DNA from: Archaeoglobaceae archaeon
Lineage (GTDB): Archaea; Halobacteriota; Archaeoglobi; Archaeoglobales; Archaeoglobaceae
DNA: 59,689 nucleotides
Assembly (NCBI GenBank): GCA_025059545.1
Contig: JANXDJ010000003.1
Location: 1-59,689, forward strand
Direction: 5' to 3'
Positions within the stretch are counted from its first letter, which is position 1; each line of letters starts with the position of its first letter. The position numbers and the translations under genes were made by a program. Shown piece after piece: positions 26,044-35,245 of this stretch. Below the pieces are notes generated by a model, which made no database searches, was not told where the DNA came from, and saw only the letters and a program-made list of their open reading frames with translations.

Positions 26044-27073
26044 TTACAAGACAAAGGCAGAACTCCTCGTTCTCGGTGTTCGCACTTCGATTGTCCCCCT
26101 AAGGCGTGGAGGCGGTGGACCAGTTGGAGGAATAGGATTTGCAGTCAAGGACTCAATACTTTCCGCTCCAGCTGTTCAATCTTTTGCCAAAGAGTCACCT
26201 TATCGTCTTTTAGAGAAAGATAGAGACTTCTGGCTTTACAGAGGAGAGGAGAAAATTGGAAAAGTCAAGATCCCGAGGGTTAAATACTACGAACATACGA
26301 TAAAGGGAATTTCGGCTGGAAGATTCGTTGCACTCGATGGAGTAAATGCCCTTGTGACTGCAGTTACAAGAAAATGTGTTCACGTGGATTCTGGAAAGAA
26401 ATGTGTGTTCTGCGTGATCGAAGAAAATGTTCCAGAGAAGCAGATCTTTGAAAAAGATCCAGAAGACATTGCAGAAGCGGTGAAAGTTGCGTTTGAGGAA
26501 GACAAGTCAAGACATCTTACTTTGACAACCGGAACGCCAAATCTTTTAGATAAAGGAGCACTAAAGTATTCTGAAGTTGCAAGGAGAATTAAAGCGGAAG
26601 TGAAAATCCCAATTCATGCGCAGATTGAGCCTGTGAGCAGAGATTATTTGGAACTGCTTTACTCTTCTGGCATCGACACGATTGGAATTCACGTGGAGAC
26701 TTATGATGAAAGAATAAGAAAAGCAGTGGTGCCGGGAAAGCCGAGTATAGAGGATTATCTTAAAGCATGGGAAAATGCGGTCGAAATATTTGGCGAGTGG
26801 AATGTCTCCTCATGGATCCTCGTTGGCTTAGGTGAGAGTGTTGAGAGCGTTTTAGAAGGTTTCAAGGCAATGGCTGAAAGAGGAGTTTATCCATACATAG
26901 CTCCATATCGTCCACCTCCCTCTTCCGGAGGTAAAACTGATCTTTCGCATGTGATTAAAGTATACGACAATCTGAGAGAATTTAAAGGTGAATACGACAT
27001 CAAGCTCAAGTTTAAGGCTGGTTGTCCAAGATGTACCGGCTGTTCCGCAATCTTAGAGCTTCTCAGCTGTTAA
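26036..27073 (+). CDS. Radical SAM protein with C-x8-C-x2-C cluster motif
   Basis: This 345-aa protein has an N-terminal RRGGGGPVGG loop (23-32). The Cys triad at 114, 123 and 126 has unusual C-x8-C-x2-C spacing rather than CxxxCxxC. A TIM-barrel core follows (LTLTTGTPN, HAQIEPV, HVETYDERI, LVGLGES). The last 16 residues carry C330, C333, C336 and C345, a possible auxiliary Fe-S site. The layout resembles the MSMEG_0568-type radical SAM family as I remember it. It is translationally coupled to the Mmp11-like gene and overlaps tfuA tail to tail by 21 bases. Substrate unknown. Confidence 0.75.
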   Translation: MLDYKTKAELLVLGVRTSIVPLRRGGGGPVGGIGFAVKDSILSAPAVQSFAKESPYRLLEKDRDFWLYRGEEKIGKVKIPRVKYYEHTIKGISAGRFVALDGVNALVTAVTRKCVHVDSGKKCVFCVIEENVPEKQIFEKDPEDIAEAVKVAFEEDKSRHLTLTTGTPNLLDKGALKYSEVARRIKAEVKIPIHAQIEPVSRDYLELLYSSGIDTIGIHVETYDERIRKAVVPGKPSIEDYLKAWENAVEIFGEWNVSSWILVGLGESVESVLEGFKAMAERGVYPYIAPYRPPPSSGGKTDLSHVIKVYDNLREFKGEYDIKLKFKAGCPRCTGCSAILELLSC

Positions 27074-27718
27074 ACAGATTTCCCTAACTTTTTCAACGAC
27101 TTTTATCGCATCGAGCTTCTTCAAATTTATTTTGTTATTCTCTAATAATAAAATTAGCTTTTTGGCTTCTTTTTCATCGATAACGCTCTTTTCAATTGCT
27201 TTTAGAACTACGATCTCATAGTTTCTCATTGAGTAATGCAGATCCTTAGCGATCTTGATCAATTCAACTTTTAACTCTTTTCCAATCAATCCTTTCGAAG
27301 CCAAAGCTGAAAGAGTTGCTCTTATATTTACTAAGGGCTCAGAGATCGCTTCAAAAGTTTCCGGATTGACAACAACCGCTACTTCATCATCTGACTCAAG
27401 CTCACCGTTTTTGAACATTCTAAAAATATCCCCAACGCCAATCATCCCAAAATCGTGGAGCTCTGAGGCTCTTAAAGCTCCAATACTGCTACCACCCACA
27501 ACTATAGTTCTTTCTCGGATCACTTCAAGAATTTCCCGTGGAGAAATCGCAACTTCTTGGTGAAAGACTCCGTCTATGATACCCAATACTTTAAAACCTT
27601 CTTTAAGAGCCTTTATTGCGTCCCCACGTTTTATTGGCGGTCTATATTCTGCTTGGGCAAAGATCTTTCTTGCCTCCTCATGGCTAAGACTTGGACCGGT
27701 AAAGATAACCGCTTTCAT
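27053..27718 (-). CDS. TfuA domain protein (YcaO partner)
   Basis: This 221-aa protein has the TfuA hallmarks: an N-terminal TGPSLSHEEAR, RGDAIKAL, and the core GGSSIGALRASEL (about 77-89). In methanogens a TfuA protein works with YcaO to convert a glycine amide in McrA to thioglycine, probably by delivering sulfide. Its ATG overlaps the YcaO stop by 4 bases, so the pair is translated together. Confidence 0.9.
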   Translation of the reverse strand: MKAVIFTGPSLSHEEARKIFAQAEYRPPIKRGDAIKALKEGFKVLGIIDGVFHQEVAISPREILEVIRERTIVVGGSSIGALRASELHDFGMIGVGDIFRMFKNGELESDDEVAVVVNPETFEAISEPLVNIRATLSALASKGLIGKELKVELIKIAKDLHYSMRNYEIVVLKAIEKSVIDEKEAKKLILLLENNKINLKKLDAIKVVEKVREICLTAEKL

Positions 27719-28917
27719 CTTTTTAGAAACTGCTTAGCTCTCTCGCCAATTCTCGTCGGATCCATGCCGAAAACTTCTAATCCTGGCACTATCACCCTCA
27801 CTGTTGGAACTTCGAGCTCTTTTCTCGTCAAATCTACCACTATTACCCTTTCAAATCCTCTCTTTCTGAGCAGATCAAGCGTAAGATCTATGTCTTCTTT
27901 TAGGTCGTCGGTGGAAAACTTTGGGAGTTTTTCAAGCTCAATAGTCTCACTTTTTTCAAACCAGTGTCTGTTTATTCTTTTCATTCTCTCGTAGCCAACT
28001 TTTCGCATGATCTCAGATCTAATGGTGTCTTCTCTTGCTCCTTGGATCTGCACAACTCTGCTCTGGGCTACTTCTAATATGGCTCTTATACAAGCAACTT
28101 CTGGCTCTACATGTGCTCCAAAACCAAGTGTTAGAAGAGCGGGATCTTTAAGGGTGAGATCATCCGAAACTGCGGAAACAACAGGTATTTTTAGATCACT
28201 GGTGATGTCTCTCAATATAATATCTATTCCTGCTTTTTTGAACTTTTCAATCAGTTCTTGAACCAACGGACTATCTGTTTCGATCACCTTTCCACCATTT
28301 TTGCAAATCTCAGCTATACTCCAAGCGTCTCTTTCGATCACTTCCATTAGTCCATGTAGAATAGCTTCTTCGATCGTGTTTCCTGAAGCGAGCCCATTGG
28401 TATTAGTTCTGAAGAGATGTAGATCGCCTATGGGAGCATATGGATGGAAAACTGCGCTCACAGGAACAAGAATTTCTTCTTCTTTTAGCAAATCAAAACC
28501 CCAAATCCATCTAAGAACGATATCTTCGTTGTATGGACAGTCATTTGGTAGTATTAAGCTTTTAGGGTCTAAAGCGTTAAATTTCTCCGAGATCTGATTG
28601 TAGTTTCCCTTGATCGTTTCTTCGTTCCTAAATTCTGCGGAATACCTTTCAAAGCTTTCCATTATCGCAGAGATCTTTGCCAAAGTCTCTGTCAAGCCTT
28701 TGCCAGAGTAAACCGACACCGCTCCCTCTGCAGCGGTCGGTCTAATTGCGGAGAAGATCGGAATTCCTACTCTATCAAGACCGGTTATATTTGCAAGCCT
28801 TGTAATTCCAGCGATTTTTATCTTTGGTTCAATCCAACTTAAAGTGTCCTCTGGTTTTCTTGCTCTATGTGTTCCGTCTTTGTATTCCTTCTTGACATTC
28901 CTGATCCGTATTTCCAT
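27715..28917 (-). CDS. ycaO: YcaO-domain ATP-dependent cyclodehydratase/thioamide synthetase
   Basis: This 400-aa stand-alone YcaO has recognisable segments YKDGTHRARKPEDTL, FSAIRPTA (about 56-63), the Glu-rich helix ESFERYSAEF with ATP/Mg-binding acids, and NTNGLASGNTIEEAILHGL then EVIERDAW. There is no PxPxP tail. Together with TfuA it matches the methanogenesis marker 1 type that thioamidates McrA; other protein or rRNA targets are possible. It is divergently transcribed from the DUF1805 gene over an 83-base space. Confidence 0.9.
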   Translation of the reverse strand: MEIRIRNVKKEYKDGTHRARKPEDTLSWIEPKIKIAGITRLANITGLDRVGIPIFSAIRPTAAEGAVSVYSGKGLTETLAKISAIMESFERYSAEFRNEETIKGNYNQISEKFNALDPKSLILPNDCPYNEDIVLRWIWGFDLLKEEEILVPVSAVFHPYAPIGDLHLFRTNTNGLASGNTIEEAILHGLMEVIERDAWSIAEICKNGGKVIETDSPLVQELIEKFKKAGIDIILRDITSDLKIPVVSAVSDDLTLKDPALLTLGFGAHVEPEVACIRAILEVAQSRVVQIQGAREDTIRSEIMRKVGYERMKRINRHWFEKSETIELEKLPKFSTDDLKEDIDLTLDLLRKRGFERVIVVDLTRKELEVPTVRVIVPGLEVFGMDPTRIGERAKQFLKR

Positions 28918-29000
28918 TGCTCATGCTTCTTAAATTTGAGTTAAAAAGGTATCGAAAAAGCTTTAGTGCAGTTTTTACCATTTTAATACGGGGTGATCTT

Positions 29001-29294
29001 TTGATCCTCGTCGATCTTCTGGAGATTAAAGGCAAGAAGATCATAGCTTTAAAAGTTGAGCTACCAAAAGCACCTTTGCTCTTGATGCTTTACAAAGATC
29101 TAATCATCGGTTGTGGATATATAAATCCGGAAGCTATGGAAAAGTTTGAAAATTCTGCATGTATTGTTAGGGGCGTAAGAAGCTTCGAAGATATGCTAAA
29201 TGCGGAGATTGTAGAAATAACTTCGAAAGCAAGGGAGTTGGGTGCTGAAAAAGGAATGAAGGTTTTTGAGCTTTTAGAGAAGCTCGAATTTTAG
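29001..29294 (+). CDS. DUF1805 family protein, TTG start
   Basis: This 97-aa protein matches DUF1805: IKGKKIIALKVELPKAPLL, then IGCGYINPEAMEKF and RGVRSFEDML. The function of the family is unknown. The reading frame is open to 28917, but the start at TTG 29001 is preferred. GGGGTGATC (28990-28998) is an almost perfect match to the 16S 3' end just upstream, and the family itself begins here. It is divergent from ycaO and followed closely by tRNA-Lys on the other strand. Confidence 0.75.
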   Translation: MILVDLLEIKGKKIIALKVELPKAPLLLMLYKDLIIGCGYINPEAMEKFENSACIVRGVRSFEDMLNAEIVEITSKARELGAEKGMKVFELLEKLEF

Positions 29295-29336
29295 TGTCTC
29301 TTGGATCTAAGCTCAGAAAGCGCAATAAACTAAAAA

Positions 29337-29410
29337 CGGGCCGGGAGGGATTTGAACCCACGACTGCGGGATTAAGAGTCCCGCGCTCTTCCTGGCTAAG
29401 CTACCGGCCC
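29337..29410 (-). tRNA. tRNA-Lys (anticodon CTT)
   Basis: Acceptor GGGCCGG/CCGGCCC with discriminator G; anticodon stem CGGGA/TCCCG around loop CTCTTAA (anticodon CTT, codon AAG); T arm GTGGGTTCAAATCCCTC. No intron. The 207 bases on its 5' side (29411-29617) hold its promoter region and a small GCTCGC/GAGCGAG hairpin, but no gene I can support. Confidence 0.95.
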
Positions 29411-29617
29411 TTTAACTCTTGTATTCTTGCGGACTTTAAAACTTTCTGTTTGTGGTATCCGCTCGCATGTTTGAGCGAGAAGGCTTTTAGGCTTTGAACA
29501 TAAAAACTTTGTGTTCTATTTCTGAAGTCCGTGCTCAACGAAGATCTTATTCAGCACTCAAATCGGAGATTTTGGGTAATTGATAGCTTGAAACAAATTA
29601 AAATAGAAATTAAAAAT

Positions 29618-31021
29618 CTAATCCCTTTTGACCAAAACATTTTCTGGCTTTCCTGCGGGTGGAGTGTAGTTATGGGGGTATATTCCGACTCTCTGAGCTT
29701 CTTTTATTAGCCAATCTCTGTGATCTGGATGGGCTATGTTTATCAACGCAGTAGCGCGTTCTCTTATTGGATAACCCCTAAGATAAGCAACTCCCCATTC
29801 GGTAGCGACGTATTGAACCATTGTTCTCGGAACTGTCACAGCAGAACCTTCTGGCAAAGTGGGCAAGATCGTTGAAGATCCGTTGTAAGTTGAGTAAAGA
29901 GCAAGGACTGATTTGCCCTTTCGATCTTTGCTGAATAAACAACCCGTTACAAAGTCAAGTTGACCGCCTGTGCCGCTTATTTGGAACAGCTTGCATGTTG
30001 GTGTTAGCAATCCTATTTGTTCAGAGTTCACCTGTCCCATCAGATCTATCTGTGCTGCTTGATTCAGGGAGAACATCTTTGGTTGCTGTGAAATTATGAA
30101 GGGATCATTTGTGTAATCCACCGGATAAGTTGCAACAGAAGGATTTCTATCTATGAAATCATATAATTTTCTCGTGCCAATCGTGAATGTGAACACTGAC
30201 TTGCCTCTATCGATTTTCTTCTGAGTATTCGTGATTATGCCCTCTTCCATTAACTCCATAGTCCCATCTCCGATCATTTCAGTGTGAAGTCCGAGATCTT
30301 TGAAGTCAAACTCCTTGAGCAATTTTACTACTGAATCTGGCATAGAACCAATTCCTACTTGTAAGGTTGAGCCATTTTCGATCAGTTTCGCTTCTATTAT
30401 GTTCTCTGCGATCTGTTCATCCTGCTCACTGGATGGCAGGGTAAATGGCAAGCAAGGTGTCGGCATTTCGTCTTCTACGATGTAATCAACTTCGGAGATG
30501 TGTATCGTCTCATCGTATCCTCCATTCACCCATGGCATGTCTTTTTTAACAACTAAAACAACTTTCTTGGATGATTCTGCCAAAGCTCTCATGTGTGAGC
30601 AAGTTACTCCAAAGTTGAAATATCCGTGCTCATCCATCTGCGTTGTGACGAGATATGAGACGTCAATTTTTCCACCGTGGACTTCTCTTGTTATCCTTGG
30701 CACATCACAGTAAAGATTCGGTAGATAAATGGTGGCACCGATCTCTTTTGAAAATGCTCTGCAACCCAGGTGCACAAAACCGCTCATCCATTTAAATACA
30801 TCGCACTGCGGATCTTCTTTTAGAAATTCGTATGGAAGAACGTCGATAAAGGTCGACACAACGACTTCTTGCAGTTCGCTTTTTCTCCTTGCAAGGTGCG
30901 CGTCTATTGCATGAGCAAAGCTCATCGATCCTCCCAGGGCTATGATATTATTGCTTTTTACGATTTTGGCTGCTTCCTCTGCTGAGATCACTTTATTTTC
31001 GTATTCTGCACGCACATTCAT
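29618..31021 (-). CDS. Acetyl-CoA hydrolase/CoA-transferase family protein
   Basis: This 467-aa protein is of the 4-hydroxybutyrate/butyrate:acetate CoA-transferase type. It has a Rossmann-like N-terminal half (NIIALGGSMSFAHAID), the QVGIGSMPDSVV loop, and GLHTEMIGDGTMEL with the Glu that forms the glutamyl-CoA intermediate. The C-terminal ISGTGGQLDFV and YVATEWGVAYLRG motifs follow. It moves CoA between short-chain acyl groups in acid activation or fermentation. The ATG at 31021 follows GAGTGATAG; an in-frame GTG at 31030 is less likely. The 208 bases upstream are very A/T-rich and serve as a two-way promoter region with the USP gene. Confidence 0.85.
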   Translation of the reverse strand: MNVRAEYENKVISAEEAAKIVKSNNIIALGGSMSFAHAIDAHLARRKSELQEVVVSTFIDVLPYEFLKEDPQCDVFKWMSGFVHLGCRAFSKEIGATIYLPNLYCDVPRITREVHGGKIDVSYLVTTQMDEHGYFNFGVTCSHMRALAESSKKVVLVVKKDMPWVNGGYDETIHISEVDYIVEDEMPTPCLPFTLPSSEQDEQIAENIIEAKLIENGSTLQVGIGSMPDSVVKLLKEFDFKDLGLHTEMIGDGTMELMEEGIITNTQKKIDRGKSVFTFTIGTRKLYDFIDRNPSVATYPVDYTNDPFIISQQPKMFSLNQAAQIDLMGQVNSEQIGLLTPTCKLFQISGTGGQLDFVTGCLFSKDRKGKSVLALYSTYNGSSTILPTLPEGSAVTVPRTMVQYVATEWGVAYLRGYPIRERATALINIAHPDHRDWLIKEAQRVGIYPHNYTPPAGKPENVLVKRD

Positions 31022-31229
31022 ATCTATCACTCTCGCCTTACAACAAATAGGAAGATATTTAAAACTTGTGTTTTATATATTATGTAGATTAATCTTTAAA
31101 ATAATTCAAAGAGCTTATAATTAATTATGCAAAAAGTGAATATATTAACATGCTATTTTAATATATTTTTATTTTTAAAATAAGGAGAGTAAACGAAAAG
31201 TTTATTAAAGAAGCCATTTTTAAATTTTT

Positions 31230-31625
31230 ATGGCAATTGTTGTGGCTATTGATGAGAAATCGAAAAGAAGCGAGAGAGTTGTGAATTTCTCGATAGAGGA
31301 AGCAAAAATAAGAAAAGAAAAACTGATCTTTATTCACTCCCTATTTGGTGGAGAGAGAACGACTCAAAAAGAGATCGATAGCGGAGAAGTTCTACTAAAA
31401 TGGGCGGAAGAAACTGCAAAGAAGGCAGGAGTCGAATGTGAAACAAAGCTTCTTGTCCGAGGTAAAGAGGCTGCAGAGGACATTATAGACTTTGCTGACG
31501 AAGTTAAAGCAAGTATTATAGTGATAGGAGTTAGAAAGAGGAGACCCGCAGGAAAAGTTCTCTTTGGAAGCGTCGCTCAGGAAGTGATCTTGAACGCGAG
31601 CCAACCAGTGATCTGCGTAAAGTAA
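31230..31625 (+). CDS. Universal stress protein (UspA family)
   Basis: This 131-aa single USP domain has an N-terminal VVAIDEKSKRSERVV strand-loop and the ATP-binding signature G-V-R-K-R-x(5)-G-K-V-L-F-G-S-V-A-Q (about 101-116), so it is likely of the nucleotide-binding type. The ATG follows a strongly A/T-rich promoter region (31090-31229) with several TATA-like elements; no Shine-Dalgarno is evident, consistent with leaderless expression. Confidence 0.88.
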   Translation: MAIVVAIDEKSKRSERVVNFSIEEAKIRKEKLIFIHSLFGGERTTQKEIDSGEVLLKWAEETAKKAGVECETKLLVRGKEAAEDIIDFADEVKASIIVIGVRKRRPAGKVLFGSVAQEVILNASQPVICVK

Positions 31626-31668
31626 ACAAAATGGGTTTTCTATCATGAGCTAAAATTTTTATTTCTGC

Positions 31669-32652
31669 TCATTCAGAAGCGGTGATCAACTTTTTCAGTC
31701 TCTCCCTCGCCTCATCGATTGTGAAGTTCAAGTATTTCGCAACTGACTTTTTTAGATCCAAGGGATGCAAAGATCCATTCTTGAAGTCCTCTATCAACAA
31801 CTCGAAGCTGTAGTATTCAATATCTCCGCCAAATTTCTGATCTCGTTCAATCTTTATCCTACCGAAGGCAGGAAAAACATAATGTTTGGCAAGGTCTATT
31901 ACTGGATTTCCTTCTATAACCTTTGGCGGGCAGAATGCCTTCATTATCTTCTTCTCCACTTCCTCAGCTGAATCGCTTATGGAAATGTAATTTCCCTTTG
32001 ATTTACTCATCTTTTCACCATCAAGTCCAGAAATGATCGGTGTATGGATGCAGATTGGCGCTTTGTATCCAAGGGCTGGTAAATTCTCTCTTGCGAGCAT
32101 GTGGATCTTCCTCTGGTCTATTCCTCCGACAGCAACATCTATGTTCAAGTATGCAATGTCTAAGGACTGCATTAGTGGATAGATCATTTGAGAGACCATT
32201 GGATCTTCCTTCCTTCTACTAACTTCATCCATACTCCTTCTTGCTCTGTTAAGCGTCGTAATTCTTGCCAATTTCAGGATTTCGAGCATGTAATCCTTGT
32301 TTAGCTGGTATTCACTACCGAGAATGAACTTTGTATTCTTTTCTTCAAGTCCAAAAGCTATGAATGTTTTCATGTTCCTTTCAGCAAGCTTCTTAATCTC
32401 TTCAAAACTTCCCTTTTCGTTAAGGTAAGCATGAATGTCGGCAAGGAGAACGACGATTTCAAAGCCTATGCTCTGCAGGTCCTTTAGCTTGTTCACAGTG
32501 ATCATGTGCCCAAGATGGATCTCTCCGCTCGGCTCATAGCCTACGTAGGCTCTTGGTCTTTCTTTTGTTTCAAGCAAGGTTCTTAGCTCTTCAATTGACA
32601 CGACCTCTTCTGAATTCCTCGTCGCAATGGCGATCTTCTTCTCGAGATCCAT
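31669..32652 (-). CDS. tyrS: Tyrosyl-tRNA synthetase (archaeal type)
   Basis: This 327-aa class I synthetase has YEPSGEIHLGHM, in which H-L-G-H is the HIGH motif, the conserved Asp-Gln pocket (GGIDQRKIHMLARE), and KMSKSKGN as the KMSKS loop. It lacks the bacterial S4 C-terminal domain, as expected in archaea. The start at the second Met (32652, MDLEKKI) matches archaeal homologues; the in-frame ATG at 32667 is possible. Confidence 0.93.
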   Translation of the reverse strand: MDLEKKIAIATRNSEEVVSIEELRTLLETKERPRAYVGYEPSGEIHLGHMITVNKLKDLQSIGFEIVVLLADIHAYLNEKGSFEEIKKLAERNMKTFIAFGLEEKNTKFILGSEYQLNKDYMLEILKLARITTLNRARRSMDEVSRRKEDPMVSQMIYPLMQSLDIAYLNIDVAVGGIDQRKIHMLARENLPALGYKAPICIHTPIISGLDGEKMSKSKGNYISISDSAEEVEKKIMKAFCPPKVIEGNPVIDLAKHYVFPAFGRIKIERDQKFGGDIEYYSFELLIEDFKNGSLHPLDLKKSVAKYLNFTIDEARERLKKLITASE

Positions 32653-32806
32653 ACCTGAAATTTGCATTCGATTTTTAAACTTCTTGGAAATTTTTGTAGA
32701 ATTAAAGTTTATCTAAAACTTATTTTTCTTTAAATATGTATTTTTGACCAAAAAATTTATATTCAAAATTTGGATATGTATAATATAAGAACTTAGGGTG
32801 ATAGAT

Positions 32807-34087
32807 ATGAATGAAGTTTGTAGTCTTCACAGGAAATATGGAGGAAAGATCGAAGTGCTTCCAAAATGTCCGGTGAGGTCTCTTAGTGATTTTAGCTATT
32901 GGTATACTCCCGGAGTTGCAGAACCGAGCAAAGAAATAGCAAAAAGTCCTGAAAAAGTATACGAATATACAAATAAGTGGAATACCGTCGCTATCATTAC
33001 CGACGGTTCGAGAGTGCTCGGGTTGGGAGAGATCGGTGCATTGGCATCACTTCCAGTTATGGAAGGAAAGGCGATGATCTTCAAACTCCTTGGAGGTGTT
33101 GACGCTTTTCCACTTCCCATTGATGAGAAAGATCCAGAGAAGTTCATTGAAGTTGTCGAGAAGATCACTCCAAGCTTTGGTGGGATAAATCTCGAAGACA
33201 TCGCAACTCCAAAGTGCTTTTATATCCTCGAAAGATTGCAGAAAGAACTTGACATTCCAGTTTGGCATGATGACCAACTTGGAACAGCTACTGCAACACT
33301 TGCTGGTCTAATAAATGCCTTGAAGCTTGTTGGAAAATCCATTGGAGAGATTGAGATTGGTATAGTTGGTGCGGGAGCAGCGAATGTTGCGACGATAAAA
33401 CTGCTCGCTAAGGCGGGGGCGGATTTAAAGAAGATGTTTGTTGTTGATAGCAAGGGAATTCTGAATATGCAGAGAGAAGATCTCGAGAAATTGAAGTTAA
33501 CAAATCCAGAAAAATTCTGGATCTGCAAGGAAACGAATGCGGAGCAAAGAATTGGAGGAATTGCGGAAGCCATGAAGGGAGTAGATGTCGTAATCGCTGC
33601 AAGCACAGCAGGAGTGATAAGGAAAGATTTCGTAAAAGAAATGGCGGACGATGCTATAGTTTTTGCACTTTCAAATCCAATTCCAGAGATCTATCCAAAT
33701 GAGGCGAAAGAGGCAGGGGCAAGGATTGTTGGAACTGGAAGAAGCGATTTTCCGAATCAGATAAACAACTCTCTCGTTTTTCCCGGAGTTTTTAGAGGGG
33801 TGCTGAGCGTAAGAGCTAAGAAAATAACCGAAGATATGTGCATAACCGCAGCAAACACTTTGGCAAGATTGGCTGAAAGCAGGCTTAGCGAGGATTACAT
33901 AATACCGAAAATGACCGAGATCTTCGTTTTCCCAGAAGTTGCAACTGCAGTTGGCATGAAAGCGATCGATCTCGGACTTGCAAGAAAAATGTTCACTCCA
34001 GATGAGTTATACGAACATTCGAGCAAGTTAATATTCGGGACTCATGAAAAAGTTAGAAAACTAATGGAAATGGGTTACATAGATTAA
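32807..34087 (+). CDS. NAD(P)-dependent malic enzyme
   Basis: This 426-aa short-form malic enzyme has YTPGVAEP, the metal/substrate segment PVWHDDQLGTATA (about 154-166), a Rossmann loop GIVGAGAANVA (about 186-196), and ALSNPIPEIYP. It decarboxylates malate to pyruvate. There is no phosphotransacetylase domain. The ATG at 32807 is favoured over GTG 32798 because AGGGTGATAG precedes it; a TATA-like AAAAAATTTATATTC lies further upstream (about 32750-32764). Confidence 0.92.
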   Translation: MNEVCSLHRKYGGKIEVLPKCPVRSLSDFSYWYTPGVAEPSKEIAKSPEKVYEYTNKWNTVAIITDGSRVLGLGEIGALASLPVMEGKAMIFKLLGGVDAFPLPIDEKDPEKFIEVVEKITPSFGGINLEDIATPKCFYILERLQKELDIPVWHDDQLGTATATLAGLINALKLVGKSIGEIEIGIVGAGAANVATIKLLAKAGADLKKMFVVDSKGILNMQREDLEKLKLTNPEKFWICKETNAEQRIGGIAEAMKGVDVVIAASTAGVIRKDFVKEMADDAIVFALSNPIPEIYPNEAKEAGARIVGTGRSDFPNQINNSLVFPGVFRGVLSVRAKKITEDMCITAANTLARLAESRLSEDYIIPKMTEIFVFPEVATAVGMKAIDLGLARKMFTPDELYEHSSKLIFGTHEKVRKLMEMGYID

Positions 34088-34091
34088 AATT

Positions 34092-35174
34092 TTAGACTAT
34101 ACCTATTTCTCCAAGTTTTTCTGGCAAATAAACATCGGTAACGTAATCCAGACCATATTTTGCAAGAGCCTGCTGTTCCGATTTCTTATTAAGATCTAAC
34201 TGGAGTTTTACCTCTTTCTTCCAAAATTCTGTATCGAATCTTGGGTCGGTAAGTATTGCGTTTAGAGCTTTTATGTCCTCATCGCTCAGTTTGTCTGAAG
34301 GAAGATCGTATCTTACGATGTCAGAAGGCGTTACACCGAGGAACTTTGCCTCAGGTGTTGCAAGGTATTCAGACAAATGGGCGGATTTTATGCTTCCATA
34401 AGCAACACTTGCATAAATTCGATAACTCCATGGGTCTCCATCAGTAAAAACAACTACTGGAATATTTAGCTCAGTATTTAGCCTTCTTAAAAGTCTCCTC
34501 GTGCTTCTTGCGGGCTGTCCCTTTAGGTGGACTATGATAGCATTGAATTTCTCGTCAAAACCGTTCTCAACAAGTCTGTCCCTCATACCGCCAGTTTCGA
34601 TGGCGATGGCAAATTTGGCATCATGATCTACGAATTGCAATTTGTCCACGTTTACTGGGATCTGATAACCACCTTCTCCAACATCGTCTTGGCAATGAAT
34701 CTCTTTCAAACCCCTTCTCGTCTCTTCTCTGATCCTTATGGGTCCAACGATCGTCGCTCCGTCCTCTTCTGGGCGAATATGGAATTGTTCTCTTTGGTAA
34801 TTAGAGAGAATTTCAAGATCTTCTATAAGTCTGTCACTTTCATCTTGTTCATCAAATTTCGCATATCCCCAACCTTCTGTTATATAGTAAAGTTCTCTGA
34901 GTGTTGATGACTTGTTCACAGCGAGCTGTTCTTTTAGAAAACCGATCACGTATGACATTTTGAGTATCTTTAAAGCTCCTTTTATTGTCTTTGCAGAAGT
35001 CAAGGATTTTCGATCTCCATACACCCAAACTCCAGACTCCTCGTCGAACTCGATATTAAATTTAGTTCTCGTAGAAATTTCAAGTTCTGGAATTTTACCA
35101 GATTTCATCTGCTCATAAAAGTTCTCAACGATCCCAAGCAATGCTGAAAGACATCTCTTCTCCACTTCGTTCAT
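34092..35174 (-). CDS. top6A: DNA topoisomerase VI subunit A
   Basis: This 360-aa Spo11-like subunit has a winged-helix CAP region with TLRELYY (Tyr96/Tyr97, one of them the DNA-cleaving residue), then the Toprim domain with IAIETGGM (metal-binding Glu) and [12 protein letters not shown] (DxD). It makes the double-strand break in the type IIB topoisomerase. Subunit B, its ATPase partner, is not in the window. The gene converges on the malic enzyme gene with 4 bases between stops. Confidence 0.94.
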   Translation of the reverse strand: MNEVEKRCLSALLGIVENFYEQMKSGKIPELEISTRTKFNIEFDEESGVWVYGDRKSLTSAKTIKGALKILKMSYVIGFLKEQLAVNKSSTLRELYYITEGWGYAKFDEQDESDRLIEDLEILSNYQREQFHIRPEEDGATIVGPIRIREETRRGLKEIHCQDDVGEGGYQIPVNVDKLQFVDHDAKFAIAIETGGMRDRLVENGFDEKFNAIIVHLKGQPARSTRRLLRRLNTELNIPVVVFTDGDPWSYRIYASVAYGSIKSAHLSEYLATPEAKFLGVTPSDIVRYDLPSDKLSDEDIKALNAILTDPRFDTEFWKKEVKLQLDLNKKSEQQALAKYGLDYVTDVYLPEKLGEIGIV

Positions 35175-35245
35175 GTTTTAAGGTCAGCTCAAAATTAAAA
35201 ACATTTTTCTAAAAGGATTTATAGTCTGAGGCTGATAGGTAAAAG

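Noticed and set aside
29411..29617. Hairpin GCTCGC/GAGCGAG with nearby ACA, possible H/ACA RNA
   Set aside because: The stem is short, there is no K-turn or convincing pseudouridine pocket, and the area is explained as the tRNA-Lys promoter side.
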